Source: Mesorhizobium sp.
Lineage (GTDB): Bacteria > Pseudomonadota > Alphaproteobacteria > Rhizobiales > Rhizobiaceae
Direction of reading: 5' to 3'
DNA length: 64,000 nt
Assembly: GCA_019635735.1 (NCBI GenBank)
Contig: JAHBYX010000013.1
Location: forward strand, 1 to 64,000
The notes under the pieces are model-generated. The model saw only the letters and a list, made by a program, of their open reading frames with translations. It was not told the origin of the DNA and did not search any database. Made by a program: the position numbers and the translations under genes. Positions 32,698 to 42,262 of the stretch are shown in pieces; the stretch's first letter is position 1, and every line of letters begins with the position of its first letter.

Positions 32698-34077
32698 TCA
32701 GCCGGCGTGGGCGCGCGGCGCGGCGACGGCGGAGCTGCGCAGGTATTCCCGCGTGGCGGCTTCGTCGACGGGCCGTCCGAACAGGTAGCCTTGGCCGCCG
32801 CCGCAGCCGAACTGGAGGAGTTTCGCCACCTGCGCCTCCTCCTCGATGCCTTCGGCCACGACCTCCATGCCGAGCCCGTCGCACATGGCGAGAATGGCGC
32901 GGATGATGTGCTGCGACGGCCTGTCCTCGAGGATCGAGGCGACGAAGGCGCGGTCGATCTTGAGCTTGTCGAAATGGAAGTCGCGCAGGCGGCCGAGCGA
33001 CGACTGTCCGGTGCCGAAATCGTCGAGCGAGATGCGGATGCCGACGCCGCGCAGGTCGTCGACGATCTTCTCGGCCGAAATCGGGTCGGTCATCATGCCG
33101 GTTTCGGTGATCTCGATCTCCAGCCGGTGCGAGTCGAACCCCGTCTCGGCGAGGATGGACCTGATGTGCAGGCCGGTGTTCTGGTCGACGAGCTGCGACG
33201 GCGACAGGTTGAAGGACAGGAACAGCTGCTCGGGCCAGCTGCTCGCCGCCGTCGTCGCCTTGCGCAGGACAAGCTGCGACAGCGGCCCGATGATGCCGCG
33301 CTCCTCGGCGATCGGAATGAAGACCGAGGGCGGCACGACGCCGAGATCGTCGTCGGTCCAGCGGGCGAGCGTCTCGAAGCCGATCGTCTCGCGGGTGCGC
33401 AGGTCGACGATCGGCTGGAAATAGGGCTCGACCTCTCCCGCCGCCACCGCGCGGCGCAACGCCTGCTCGATGCGGGTGACGCGCTTGGCCGCCTCCTCCA
33501 TCTGGTGGGTGTAGACGACGACCTTGCCGCGGCCGGAGCGCTTGGCGTGGTAGAGCGCAGTCTCGGCCTTGCTGATGAGATCCTCGGCAGTCTGGTCGCC
33601 GTAATAGAGCGCGCAGCCGACGGAGGCCGACAGGCGTGCCGTGCGGTCGCCGACGTCATAGGGCGCGGAGAGGATCTCGATCAGCATCTGCGCCTGGGTC
33701 TCGGCCGCCTGCTCGGAAAATGTCATGGGCAGGAGGAAGGCGAATTCGTCGGCGCCAAGGCGCGTGACGGTCGAGTGCTGGTCCATCGCCGCCCTGAGCC
33801 GCATGCCGACCTGCATCAGGATGTGGTCGCCCGCGCGGCGTCCGAACAGGTCGTTGATCGGCTTGAAACCGTCGAGATCGATGATGCCGATGGTGAACGG
33901 CGCCGGGTCCTCGGCGCGATCCGCCTTCAGGCGTTCGACCTTGTCGACGAAACGGCGCTGGTTGCCGAGCCCGGTCAGCGGATCCGTGTAGACGAGATCC
34001 GCCGGGTCTTTTCCCGTCTGTATGGAGCCGGTTGATCCGGACATTGCTTCCGTGAGTTGTCGTGGTTCGGATTCCAC
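32698..34077 (-). CDS. GGDEF-EAL protein, probably a cyclic-di-GMP phosphodiesterase
   Basis: 459 residues from GTG 34077; ATG 34044 is also possible. The GGDEF domain (DPLTGLGNQRRF, IGIIDLDGFKPIND) has a degenerate active site, RLGADEFAFLL (GADEF), so cyclase activity is doubtful. The EAL domain looks complete: ETLARW in place of EALxRW, SFNLSPSQL, LEIEITETG, SLDDFGTGQSSL, KLKIDRAFV, VVAEGIEE and GQGYLFGRP. Cytosolic, no membrane segment. Confidence 0.9.
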   Translation of the reverse strand: MESEPRQLTEAMSGSTGSIQTGKDPADLVYTDPLTGLGNQRRFVDKVERLKADRAEDPAPFTIGIIDLDGFKPINDLFGRRAGDHILMQVGMRLRAAMDQHSTVTRLGADEFAFLLPMTFSEQAAETQAQMLIEILSAPYDVGDRTARLSASVGCALYYGDQTAEDLISKAETALYHAKRSGRGKVVVYTHQMEEAAKRVTRIEQALRRAVAAGEVEPYFQPIVDLRTRETIGFETLARWTDDDLGVVPPSVFIPIAEERGIIGPLSQLVLRKATTAASSWPEQLFLSFNLSPSQLVDQNTGLHIRSILAETGFDSHRLEIEITETGMMTDPISAEKIVDDLRGVGIRISLDDFGTGQSSLGRLRDFHFDKLKIDRAFVASILEDRPSQHIIRAILAMCDGLGMEVVAEGIEEEAQVAKLLQFGCGGGQGYLFGRPVDEAATREYLRSSAVAAPRAHAG

Positions 34078-34134
34078 TATGCCCCGAAACTGTTGAGGAA
34101 GGGTATCTTAGATAACGATGTTGTGAACAGGCAC

Positions 34135-35928
34135 TCAGTCGGGCCTGACGCGATAGAGCCGCAGGGCCGGTCCGCCGCCGATCGGCTCGAGCCAGGAGGG
34201 GACATCGCCGCGCGCCAGCGCCGCCAGCAGCCCGTCCGGGGCTGCCTCCGCGAGCAGCCTGGTCTCGGAGTTTCCGGGACAGACGGCGACGATGCCGACC
34301 CTGTTTGCGCGGATCCGAAGCTCGGCCTCCGCGGTCGCGGCCATCAGCATGTCGAGTGCTGCGAGATTGCCCTCGACGTTGCGGTGGTAGGAGCCGGCGA
34401 GCGCACGGTGCGGCGTCCAGGCAAGGATGGCCGAACCGAGATTGGAGACGGACAGCACGGTGGCCGCGGGAAGGGCCGTGAGTGCGGCGTAGTCGTGCGA
34501 CCTGTAGCACGCGCCGGCCGAATCCGTGCCCGCGTCGGGGGGGAGCGACGGGGCGAAGAGCCTGTCGCCGGCCGCGCTCCACACCGCGTTGAAGGAGAGG
34601 ATCCACGCCGCCGCCAGCGCCAGCGTGCCGCCGCGGGAAGGTGAGTGCGCCGCCGCCGCGCGCCGCCGCGCGATCCAGCCCGAGAGCGGGACCGTCGCCA
34701 GCGCCACGGCGAAGACGGCGCCGCGAACCTGCCAGACCGAGACCAGGAAAGCGGCCAGCAGCAGCGCCCCGACGATGGCGTCGGCGCGCCGGAGGCCGTC
34801 GCGAAGAACTGGCACGGCCAGGACCAGCAGGCCGAGCAATGGCGTCGCATACCAGGTCATGAGCATCGCCGGGTCCTTCGCGGCGATCTCGAAGACCGGC
34901 TGGGCTTCGGTGACACCGTCGAGCCAAAGGCGCCTCAGCCGTGGATCGAGGCCGGCATAGGGATCGGAAAGACAGTGCGGAAAGGCGAGGATGAGGAGCA
35001 GCGCGACAGCCGCGCCGAGTAACCCGAGAGCGACCAGTCGGCGGCCTATGGTGTCCGCGGACTTGCCGAGCGCGGCGATGGCGGCGAGGCCGAGTCCGGC
35101 GAGGACCGCGACCGAGGCCTGCGCCACCGAATAGGCGTCGCAGGCGGGCTGGCCCCAGCGCGAAGGCGGGATCGTCGCGACGAAGGCCGCCGCCGCGACG
35201 GCGGCGAAACCGAGACCGAAGCCGGCGGCCGTGCCGCGCTCGTGCTCGCCCCGAACGAGGAAGAGGCCGGCGGCGATCGCTCCGCCGACCGCGACATAGG
35301 GCAGGGTCTCCATGCCGATCGCCAGCGTCAGCGCGGCGCAGGCCCCGGCCAGCACCCCCGCGCCGAAGCTTGCGCTCAGAAGGCCGAGCCCCATGCCGAG
35401 CGTGAGCACGAGCTGGACATTGTGATGGTCGATCGCGCCCGGCTGGAAGACGCCGATCGAGACCAGCGCCAGCGCGCCGACGACGGTGGCCGGAAATGCC
35501 GCCTCCGGCCCGTAGGAAACCCGCGCCGCGCGGACGAGGAGGAACGTCCCGACGCCCAGCAGCAGCGACGGCCAGAGCACCCGCGCGACCTCTTCGCCGA
35601 GTTCCCGGCTGCCGGCCGCCCAGCCGGCGGCGCGCACGATCGCCGCGATCGGCGCGTCGACGAGGCGCGACCAGTGCATGGCGAACCCGCCTTCCGGCCC
35701 CATGCGGTACTGGAACGGATCGAACCAGCCCTGGCCTGCGAGCAGGTCGCGCACTTCGACGAGCCGCAGCAGGCTGTCATTGTCGCCCTGCGCGTCCCAG
35801 AGCCGCGAAAAGCCGTCGGAGGCGCCGAGCAGGAGGGCGAAGGCGACGACGGCGACCGCCGCCAGGAGATCGCTGCGCAAGGTTCCCCTGAGGCCGCCCG
35901 GCTGCGGTTTCGATGCGGTTTCGGTCAA
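34135..35928 (-). CDS. GT-C type polytopic membrane protein (STT3/AglB-like)
   Basis: 597 residues, about 11-13 membrane helices, from TTG 35928. The first loop carries acidic residues (LWDAQGDNDSLLRLVEVRD), a partly conserved FQYRMGPEGGFAMHWSRLVD segment, and GAIDHHNVQLVL, whose DHH recalls oligosaccharyltransferase STT3 proteins. This suggests a lipid-linked-sugar glycosyltransferase. A small globular C-terminus follows. It faces the divergent GT2/GtrA pair and probably works with it in decorating envelope polysaccharide or lipid. Confidence 0.75.
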   Translation of the reverse strand: MTETASKPQPGGLRGTLRSDLLAAVAVVAFALLLGASDGFSRLWDAQGDNDSLLRLVEVRDLLAGQGWFDPFQYRMGPEGGFAMHWSRLVDAPIAAIVRAAGWAAGSRELGEEVARVLWPSLLLGVGTFLLVRAARVSYGPEAAFPATVVGALALVSIGVFQPGAIDHHNVQLVLTLGMGLGLLSASFGAGVLAGACAALTLAIGMETLPYVAVGGAIAAGLFLVRGEHERGTAAGFGLGFAAVAAAAFVATIPPSRWGQPACDAYSVAQASVAVLAGLGLAAIAALGKSADTIGRRLVALGLLGAAVALLLILAFPHCLSDPYAGLDPRLRRLWLDGVTEAQPVFEIAAKDPAMLMTWYATPLLGLLVLAVPVLRDGLRRADAIVGALLLAAFLVSVWQVRGAVFAVALATVPLSGWIARRRAAAAHSPSRGGTLALAAAWILSFNAVWSAAGDRLFAPSLPPDAGTDSAGACYRSHDYAALTALPAATVLSVSNLGSAILAWTPHRALAGSYHRNVEGNLAALDMLMAATAEAELRIRANRVGIVAVCPGNSETRLLAEAAPDGLLAALARGDVPSWLEPIGGGPALRLYRVRPD

Positions 35929-36020
35929 GAAAGAGGCTCCCCGGCGCTCGCCCTAAACCTAGCCTTAACCGCGTCAATAGACAGTAAAGCGCCGCGTCCC
36001 GCGTGCCCCGGAGCTCAGAC

Positions 36021-37019
36021 ATGACCGAACTCGTCTCGACCCGATTGTCGGTGGCAGTGCTTTTGCCCTGCTACAACGAGGAAAAGACGATCGCCGGCGT
36101 GGTGGCCGGCTTCCGCGAGGCGCTGCCCGGCGCGCGCGTCATCGTCTTCGACAACAACTCGACCGACCTGACGGCTTTGCGGGCACGCGCCGCCGGCGCG
36201 CAGGTGGTGCGCGTGCCGCACCAGGGCAAGGGCAATGTCGTGCGCCGCATGTTCGCCGACATCGATGCCGACATCTATGTCATGGCCGACGGCGACGGCA
36301 CCTATGCGCCCGAGGACGCCCCGCTGTTGATCAACACGCTCCTGACGGAGCATGCCGATATGGCGGTGGGCACCCGCCGCGGCGTCGGCGAGGATGCCGG
36401 GCGCACCGGCCATGCCTTCGGCAACCGGCTGTTCAATTCGATCTACCAGCGCCTGTTCGGCCGCGACTTCACCGACATCCTGTCGGGCTACCGGGCGTTC
36501 ACCCGCCGCTACGTGAAGAGCTTCCCGGCCGTGTCTGCCGGGTTCGAGATCGAAACCGAGATGTCGGTGCATGCCTCGATGCTGAAACTGCCGGTGGTCG
36601 AGATCGCGCTCGACTACGGCCGCCGGCCGGAAGGCTCGTCGTCGAAGCTCTCCACCTTCCGGGACGGCGCGAAGATCCTGTGGATGTTCGCCATGCTGAT
36701 GAAGGAGACGCAGCCGGTGCGCTTCTTCGGCGCGATCTCGGCGCTGTGCCTGGCGGCGAGCGTCGTGCTGATGCTGCCGGTGCTTGCCGAGTATTTCGCC
36801 ACCGGGCTGGTTCCGCGCTTGCCGACCTGGGTGCTGGCCATCGCGCTGGCGATGATGTCGATGCTGTTTGCCATCACCGGGCTGATCCTCGATTCGGTGG
36901 CGCGCGGCCGCGCCGAGCAGAAGCGCATGGTCTATCTGTCCTACGGCCCCGCGCGCTCAGAGCCGGCGAAACTGCCGGCCGCCGAGCCCAAGGCCGCGGC
37001 CAAAGTGCGCGTGGTTTGA
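36021..37019 (+). CDS. Family 2 glycosyltransferase, membrane-anchored
   Basis: 332 residues. GT-A fold with VAVLLPCYNEEKTIAGVVAG, the metal-binding DGD in DIYVMADGDGTYAPEDA, and a catalytic region around DFTDILSGYRAFTRR. Two C-terminal helices (FGAISALCLAASVVLMLPVL; VLAIALAMMSMLFAITGLIL) anchor it. Resembles dolichyl/undecaprenyl-phosphate sugar transferases. ATG 36021 starts the conserved part. Its stop overlaps the gtrA start (TTGA). Confidence 0.92.
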   Translation: MTELVSTRLSVAVLLPCYNEEKTIAGVVAGFREALPGARVIVFDNNSTDLTALRARAAGAQVVRVPHQGKGNVVRRMFADIDADIYVMADGDGTYAPEDAPLLINTLLTEHADMAVGTRRGVGEDAGRTGHAFGNRLFNSIYQRLFGRDFTDILSGYRAFTRRYVKSFPAVSAGFEIETEMSVHASMLKLPVVEIALDYGRRPEGSSSKLSTFRDGAKILWMFAMLMKETQPVRFFGAISALCLAASVVLMLPVLAEYFATGLVPRLPTWVLAIALAMMSMLFAITGLILDSVARGRAEQKRMVYLSYGPARSEPAKLPAAEPKAAAKVRVV

Positions 37020-37390
37020 CGAGGTTCCTGCGCTTCCTGGTGATCGGCACGATCGGCTTCGTCGCCGATGCCGGCATGCTGTGGCTGATGCTTGCGACGA
37101 CCCCGTTCGGCGTCTATTCCGCCCGCCTCGTCTCGATCGCGTTTGCGCTTCTGGTCACCTGGCTGCTCAACCGGCTGATCACCTTCGGCCCCTCGTCGCG
37201 GCATGTCGCGGTCGAAGGCGCGCGCTATGGCGGCGTCGGCATCGCCACATCGGCGATCAACTATCTCGCCTATTCGGCCTTTCTCTGGGCGGTGCCCGAC
37301 ACGCCGGTCATCGTCGCGCTCGTCATCGCCTCCGTGGTGGCGCTGGCCTTCTCCTTCCTCGGCTATTCGCGGCTCGTCTTCGACCGCTGA
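37016..37390 (+). CDS. GtrA-family membrane protein
   Basis: 124 residues from TTG 37016, overlapping the glycosyltransferase stop. Four membrane helices (FLVIGTIGFVADAGMLWLML, LVSIAFALLVTWLLNRLITF, the GIATSAINYLAYSAFLWAV segment and a final one). GtrA proteins are thought to flip undecaprenyl-phosphate-linked sugars made by the partner GT2, here the gene just upstream. Confidence 0.9.
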   Translation: MTRFLRFLVIGTIGFVADAGMLWLMLATTPFGVYSARLVSIAFALLVTWLLNRLITFGPSSRHVAVEGARYGGVGIATSAINYLAYSAFLWAVPDTPVIVALVIASVVALAFSFLGYSRLVFDR

Positions 37391-37492
37391 TCAGCGCCAC
37401 GAAACGCAGGTTCAAGGAAACGCGATCCGTCCCCGCTGGACCGTGACGGCGGGACCGGCTAAACCGGCCTTCCCGCTTTCGGAGGGTCTTCC

Positions 37493-38434
37493 ATGCCGCT
37501 GTCCGTCGCCGTCCAGATGGACCATGTCCGCACCGTCAACATCGCGGGCGACACGAGCTTCGCGCTGTCGCTGGAGGCGCAGCGGCGCGGGCACCGGCTC
37601 TACCATTACACGCCCGACCGGCTGACGCAGGACAACGGCCGGATCTTCGCCCGCGTCGAGGAAATGCAGGTGCGCGACATCAGGGGCGACCACTTCTCGC
37701 TCGGCGAGCCGGTGCGGACCGACCTGTCGGAGATGGACGTGATCCTGCTGCGCCAGGACCCGCCCTTCGACATGAACTACATCACCACCACCCACATGCT
37801 GGAGCGCATCCATCCGAAGACGCTGGTGGTCAACGATCCGGCCTGGGTGCGCAATTCGCCGGAGAAGATCTTCGTCACCGAATTCCCCGACCTGATGCCG
37901 GAGACGCTGATCACGCGCGATCCGGAGGAGGTCGCGGCCTTCCGCAGGGCGCATGGCGACATCATCATCAAGCCGCTCTACGGCAATGGCGGCGCCGGCA
38001 TCTTTCACCTGAAGGACGACGACCGCAACCTCGCCTCGCTGCTCGAAATGTTCGCCCAGATGTTCCGCGAGCCCTTCATCGTCCAGCGTTACCTGAAGGA
38101 CGTGCGCAAGGGCGACAAGCGCATCATCCTGATCGACGGCGAGGCGGTGGGCGCGATCAACCGCGTGCCGGCCGAACACGACAGCCGCTCCAACATGCAT
38201 GTCGGCGGCCGCGCCGAGGCGACGGAACTGACGAAGCGGGAGCGCGAGATCTGCGAACGCATCGGCCCGTCCCTGAAGGCGCGCGGATTCATCCTCGTCG
38301 GGATTGACGTGATCGGCGACTACATGACCGAGATCAACGTCACCTCGCCGACCGGCGTGCGCGAGGTGAAGCGGTTCGGCGGGGCGGATATCGCGAGCCT
38401 GTTCTGGGATGCGGTGGAGGGGAAGCGGGGGTAG
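37493..38434 (+). CDS. gshB: Glutathione synthetase
   Basis: 313 residues, standard length. Joins gamma-glutamylcysteine and glycine. ATP-grasp signatures: ILLRQDPPFDMNYITTTHML, DIIIKPLYGNGGAGIF, QRYLKDVRKGDKRIILIDGE, NMHVGGRAEATELT and GIDVIGDYMTEINVTSPTG. GGAGGG precedes ATG 37493. Intact. Confidence 0.97.
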   Translation: MPLSVAVQMDHVRTVNIAGDTSFALSLEAQRRGHRLYHYTPDRLTQDNGRIFARVEEMQVRDIRGDHFSLGEPVRTDLSEMDVILLRQDPPFDMNYITTTHMLERIHPKTLVVNDPAWVRNSPEKIFVTEFPDLMPETLITRDPEEVAAFRRAHGDIIIKPLYGNGGAGIFHLKDDDRNLASLLEMFAQMFREPFIVQRYLKDVRKGDKRIILIDGEAVGAINRVPAEHDSRSNMHVGGRAEATELTKREREICERIGPSLKARGFILVGIDVIGDYMTEINVTSPTGVREVKRFGGADIASLFWDAVEGKRG

Positions 38435-38453
38435 GCAAGTCCACCCGCGTTTT

Positions 38454-38468
38454 GTTCCCTAAATGTTC
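38454..38468 (+). promoter_or_regulatory. LexA (SOS) box upstream of yifB/comM
   Basis: GTTCCCTAAATGTTC is a perfect GTTC-N7-GTTC, the alphaproteobacterial LexA operator. TTGACG overlaps its right edge (38468-38473) as a -35 element. The gene that follows, comM/yifB, has been reported as an SOS target in alphaproteobacteria. Confidence 0.7.
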
Positions 38469-38558
38469 TTGACGCCTCTTGCGAGGTGTGCTTCGATCTG
38501 CCTGCAACCAGGAAGTGGGGACGCCGGGCTTTAGCGCCGGCAGCGCACGGGGCGGGCA

Positions 38559-40090
38559 ATGGTGTCGCGGGTGAGCACGGTCGCGTTCGAGGGGATCGAG
38601 GCGGTTCCGGTCGACGTCCAGGTGATGATCGCGCCGGGCAAGATGAACATCCACATCGTCGGCCTTCCGGACAAGGCAGTGGCCGAGAGCCGCGAGCGGG
38701 TGCAGGCCGCACTCCATGCGTCCGGCCTGTCGCTGCCGGTCAAAAAGGTGACGGTCAACCTGGCGCCGGCCGACCTGCCCAAGGAGGGCAGCCACTACGA
38801 CCTGCCGATCGCGCTCGGCCTGATGGCCGCACTTGGCGCCATCCCCGGCGACGCCATCGCCGACTATGTCGTGCTCGGCGACTCTCCCTCGACGGCACCA
38901 TCGCGCCGGTGGCCGGCGCGCTGCCGGCGGCGATCGGCGCGAATGCGATCGGCAAGGGCCTGATCTGCCCGCACGCCTCGGGCCCGGAGTCCGCCTGGGC
39001 GGGTGCCGACATCGACATCTTGGCGCCGCGCAGCCTGATTGCCATCGCCAACCATTTCCGCGGCACGCAGGTCCTGTCGCGCCCCGAACCGGCGGTGCGG
39101 AAGATGGCGGGCGCGGCCCTCGACCTCGCCGACATCAAGGGCCAGGAAAGCGCCAAGCGGGCGCTGGAGGTGGCGGCGGCCGGCGGGCACAACCTCCTGA
39201 TGACCGGGCCGCCCGGCTCCGGCAAGTCGATGCTGGCGCAGCGCCTGCCCTCTATCCTGCCGCCGCTGTCGCCGAAGGAACTGCTGGAAGTGTCGATGAT
39301 CGCCTCGATCGCCGGCGAACTCGCCGACGGCAGGCTGAGCGACAGGCGGCCGTTCCGCAGCCCCCATCATTCCGCCTCGATGGCGGCGATGGTGGGCGGC
39401 GGCCTGCGCGTGCGGCCGGGCGAGGCTGCGCTGGCGCACAATGGCGTGCTGTTCCTCGACGAGTTCCCCGAATTCACGCCGCAGGTGCTCGACGCGCTGC
39501 GCCAGCCGCTGGAGAACGGCGAATGCGTCATCGCGCGCGCCAACCACCGCGTCTCCTATCCGGCGCGCGTGCAACTGGTCGCGGCGATGAACCCGTGCCG
39601 CTGCGGCATGGCGGGGCAGCCCGGCTATCGCTGCCTGCGCGGGCCGCGCTGCCAGGCCGACTACCAGGCACGCATCTCCGGCCCGCTGATGGACCGCATC
39701 GACATCCGCGTCGACGTGCCGGCGGTCTCGGCGGCGGACCTGATCCGGCCGGCAAAGGCCGAACCGTCCAGCGTGGTCGCGGCAAGGGTGGCGCGGGCCC
39801 GCGACATCCAGCGCGAACGCTTCGCCGCACTTGGCCTCGCGGCGGCGACGACCAATGCGCATTGCGCCACGGCGGTGGTGGAGGAGATCGCCGAGCCCGA
39901 CGCGGCCGGTCTGGCGCTGCTGCGCGACGCGAGCGAGAAGCTCGGCTTTTCGGCGCGCGCCTATCACCGCGTGCTGCGCGTGGCGCGCACGCTCGCCGAT
40001 CTCGACGGCGAGGCGAAGGTCGGCCGCATCCACCTGGCTGAGTCGATCTCCTACCGGATGAGCGCGGAGCGGCTGGCGCAGGCGGCGTAA
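38559..40090 (+). pseudogene. comM: YifB/ComM AAA+ ATPase, single-base frameshift
   Basis: Reconstructed length about 510 residues, the family norm. ComM is a branch-migration helicase in DNA integration and repair. The first frame (VSRVSTVAFEGIEAVPVDVQ, IHIVGLPDKAVAESRERVQ) runs to GDAIADYVVLG near 38878. There one base is missing (GGCGACTCTCC where GGCGAGCTCTCC would give GELSLDGT). The other frame then gives Walker A in MTGPPGSGKSMLAQRL, Walker B region VLFLDEFPEF, zinc-binding MNPCRCG and the C-terminal LAESISYRM. Everything else is intact, so this is either a recent mutation or a sequencing error. Confidence 0.85.
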
Positions 40091-40103
40091 GGGCGGGCCG
40101 GCG

Positions 40104-40943
40104 TCAGCTCGCGAGGAAGCTGCGCAAGAGGTCGATCTCGGCGGGCGTGGCGAGGGTGGGCGCATGGCCGACGCCCGGGAACTCGACGAGGCGAGGCTTC
40201 GGGCCGCGCTGCGTCATCCTCGTCGCGACCGGGGCGGCGAGTACGTCCGACGTCTCGCCGCGCAGCAGGAGCGTCGGCGCGGCGATGGCGTCATAGGCGT
40301 CCCAGACGTCGAGATCGGCCTTGTGATGGGTGAACTGGCTGACGATGGCCGGATCGTAATGGACGGTCACCTTGCCGGCATCGGTGCGGCGCACGGACGT
40401 GTCGACCATGCGCTGCCAGAACGCGTCGGAATTGACCCCGAACGGCGCGTAGTTGCGGCGGAGCCAGGCGTCCATCTCGGCCACGGTGTCGTAGACCGGG
40501 GGATTGCCGACGTAAGCTGCGATGCGCCCCGTTCCGGCCTCCGGAATGTCCGGGCCGATGTCGTTGATGACGAGATGCGAGATGCGGTCCCTGAGGCGGC
40601 CGGCGGCGAGCGTGACTCCGATCAGCCCGCCCATCGAGGTGCCCACCCAGCGCAGCCGGCCGATGCCGTAGTGGTCGAGCAGGCCGAGCGCGGTGTCGCC
40701 GAAGGAGCGGTAGGAATAGTCGATTTCGGGCCGGCGCGCCCAGGACGACAGGCCGCGGCCGATCGTGTCGGGGCAGATGACGAAATAGGTGTCGGAGAGC
40801 GCCTCGGCCGCCTCATCGAAGTCGCGCCCGGTGCGGGCGAGCCCGTGCCACATGACGAGCGCCGGGTTGGCCCTGTTGCCCCATTCGGTGACGTGGACCT
40901 CGAAGCCCGCGGCGGTGACGTAGGTCGAGCGGGGGCTGCTCAT
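40104..40943 (-). CDS. Alpha/beta hydrolase
   Basis: 279 residues. Oxyanion HG in LVMWHGLARTG, nucleophile elbow GTSMGGL (Ser about 109), acid in LLRGETSDVL and His in FPGVGHAPTL. ATG 40943 overlaps the livM stop as ATGA, so it is translated with the transporter operon. That suggests it hydrolyses the imported compound, perhaps an ester or amide. Confidence 0.9.
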   Translation of the reverse strand: MSSPRSTYVTAAGFEVHVTEWGNRANPALVMWHGLARTGRDFDEAAEALSDTYFVICPDTIGRGLSSWARRPEIDYSYRSFGDTALGLLDHYGIGRLRWVGTSMGGLIGVTLAAGRLRDRISHLVINDIGPDIPEAGTGRIAAYVGNPPVYDTVAEMDAWLRRNYAPFGVNSDAFWQRMVDTSVRRTDAGKVTVHYDPAIVSQFTHHKADLDVWDAYDAIAAPTLLLRGETSDVLAAPVATRMTQRGPKPRLVEFPGVGHAPTLATPAEIDLLRSFLAS

Positions 40944-42043
40944 CGGCGCCACTCCTTGTTCATCAGCGTGCCGGCGATACCGGCGGGGAAGAAATAAACG
41001 AGCAGGATGAAGATGACGCCGAGCCAGAGCAGCCAGCGGTCGGGTTCGAGCAGCTGGTGGACGATTGGCACGCCGGCGGTGGCGTCGGCGCCGATCTGCA
41101 TCAGGTCCTTCAGGTAGAACTGCGCCAGCGTCATCACCACCACGCCGATGACGGCGCCGACCATCGTGCCCATGCCGCCGATGACGACCATCAGGAGGAT
41201 GTCGATCATGATGTGGAAGGAGAGAACCACGTCCGGCCCGGCATATTTCAGCCAGACCGCGCGCAGGATGCCGGCGAGCGCTGCGATCAGCGCGGCGAGG
41301 CAGAAGACTGCGGTGCGGTAGGCGACGACTTTGTAGCCGATCGCCTCGGCGCGCATCTCGTTCTCGCGGATCGCCTTCAGCACCGAGCCGAGCGGCGAGG
41401 CGACGACGCGCAGCATGAACAGGAACAGCGCCAGGCTGGTCAGGAAGACGAAATAGTAGGCGGCGATGCGCCCGTTGAGCGGCACGCCGAACAGGCGCAC
41501 GACCTTGCCGTCGGCGTCCTCGAACAGCTTGAAGGCCGGCGCGAAGGCGCGGGGGATCTGATAGGTGATGCCGTCCTCGCCGCCGGTGTAGTCGGACAGC
41601 TGCGAGGCCAGCACCAGCATGACCGAGGCCGCGGCAAGAGTGACCATGGCGAAGAAGATTGCCTTCACCCTGAGCGAGAGCAGCCCGATCAGCAGCGCCA
41701 GCACCAGCGTGGCGATCAGCCCCGCGCCGCCGCCGACCGCGATGGCAGTGAAGCTCGGTCCCAACGCCTTCAGCGCGATAGCGGTGCCATAGGCGCCGAG
41801 GCCGAAGAACATAGTGTGCGCGAAGGAGACGATGCCGGTATAGCCGATCAGAAGGTCGTAGCTCGCGACCAGCACGATGAAGATGCAGATCCGCGCCGCC
41901 ACCTCCTGCGCCCGCACGTCGGGGAACAGGAACGGCGCGAAGGCGAGCGCAAGGCCGATGGCGAGGACCACGCCGTAGACGGCGAGGCGTCCGGCGGGGA
42001 CGCGGCGGGGGGTGGCAGGAGATGAGGAAACGACAGCGGTCAA
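40940..42043 (-). CDS. livM: Branched-chain amino acid type ABC permease LivM
   Basis: 367 residues, about 10 membrane helices. LivM signature YDLLIGYTGIVSFAHTMFFG and GMGTMVGAVIGVVVMT are present. Two TTG starts are possible; TTG 42043 is seven bases after GGAGG, TTG 42049 only one, so I use the former. Pairs with LivH as the import channel. Confidence 0.93.
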   Translation of the reverse strand: MTAVVSSSPATPRRVPAGRLAVYGVVLAIGLALAFAPFLFPDVRAQEVAARICIFIVLVASYDLLIGYTGIVSFAHTMFFGLGAYGTAIALKALGPSFTAIAVGGGAGLIATLVLALLIGLLSLRVKAIFFAMVTLAAASVMLVLASQLSDYTGGEDGITYQIPRAFAPAFKLFEDADGKVVRLFGVPLNGRIAAYYFVFLTSLALFLFMLRVVASPLGSVLKAIRENEMRAEAIGYKVVAYRTAVFCLAALIAALAGILRAVWLKYAGPDVVLSFHIMIDILLMVVIGGMGTMVGAVIGVVVMTLAQFYLKDLMQIGADATAGVPIVHQLLEPDRWLLWLGVIFILLVYFFPAGIAGTLMNKEWRR

Positions 42044-42087
42044 GCGCAAACCTCCACTGCTGCGACCGGACCTTTGACGTCGCGAAG

Positions 42088-42231
42088 CCCCTCACCCCTA
42101 CCCTCTCCCCGTGAAGGACGGGGAGAGGGGGGCGCCAACGTCGAGCGCCTCCGCCAACGTCCAGGCCAAGCACCAGCGTGCGCGATCCCCCTCTCCCCGC
42201 CTGCGGGGAGAGGGTACGGGTGAGGGGCGAC
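42088..42231. repeat. Inverted pair of family C palindromes between livH and livM
   Basis: CCCCTCACCCCTACCCTCTC with CCCCGTGAAGGACGGGG, mirrored by CCTCTCCCCGCCTGCGGGGA and GGGTGAGGGGCGAC. It fills most of the 219-base gap between the two permease genes. Confidence 0.8.
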
Positions 42232-42262
42232 AGTGCGGGGCCGGTTGAAAGAGTGCATCATC

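Noticed and set aside
30911..32884. 657-codon minus-strand frame running through dgoK and the SDR region
   Set aside because: Only the dgoK part (from GTG 31843) is real; upstream it is out of frame with the SDR gene.
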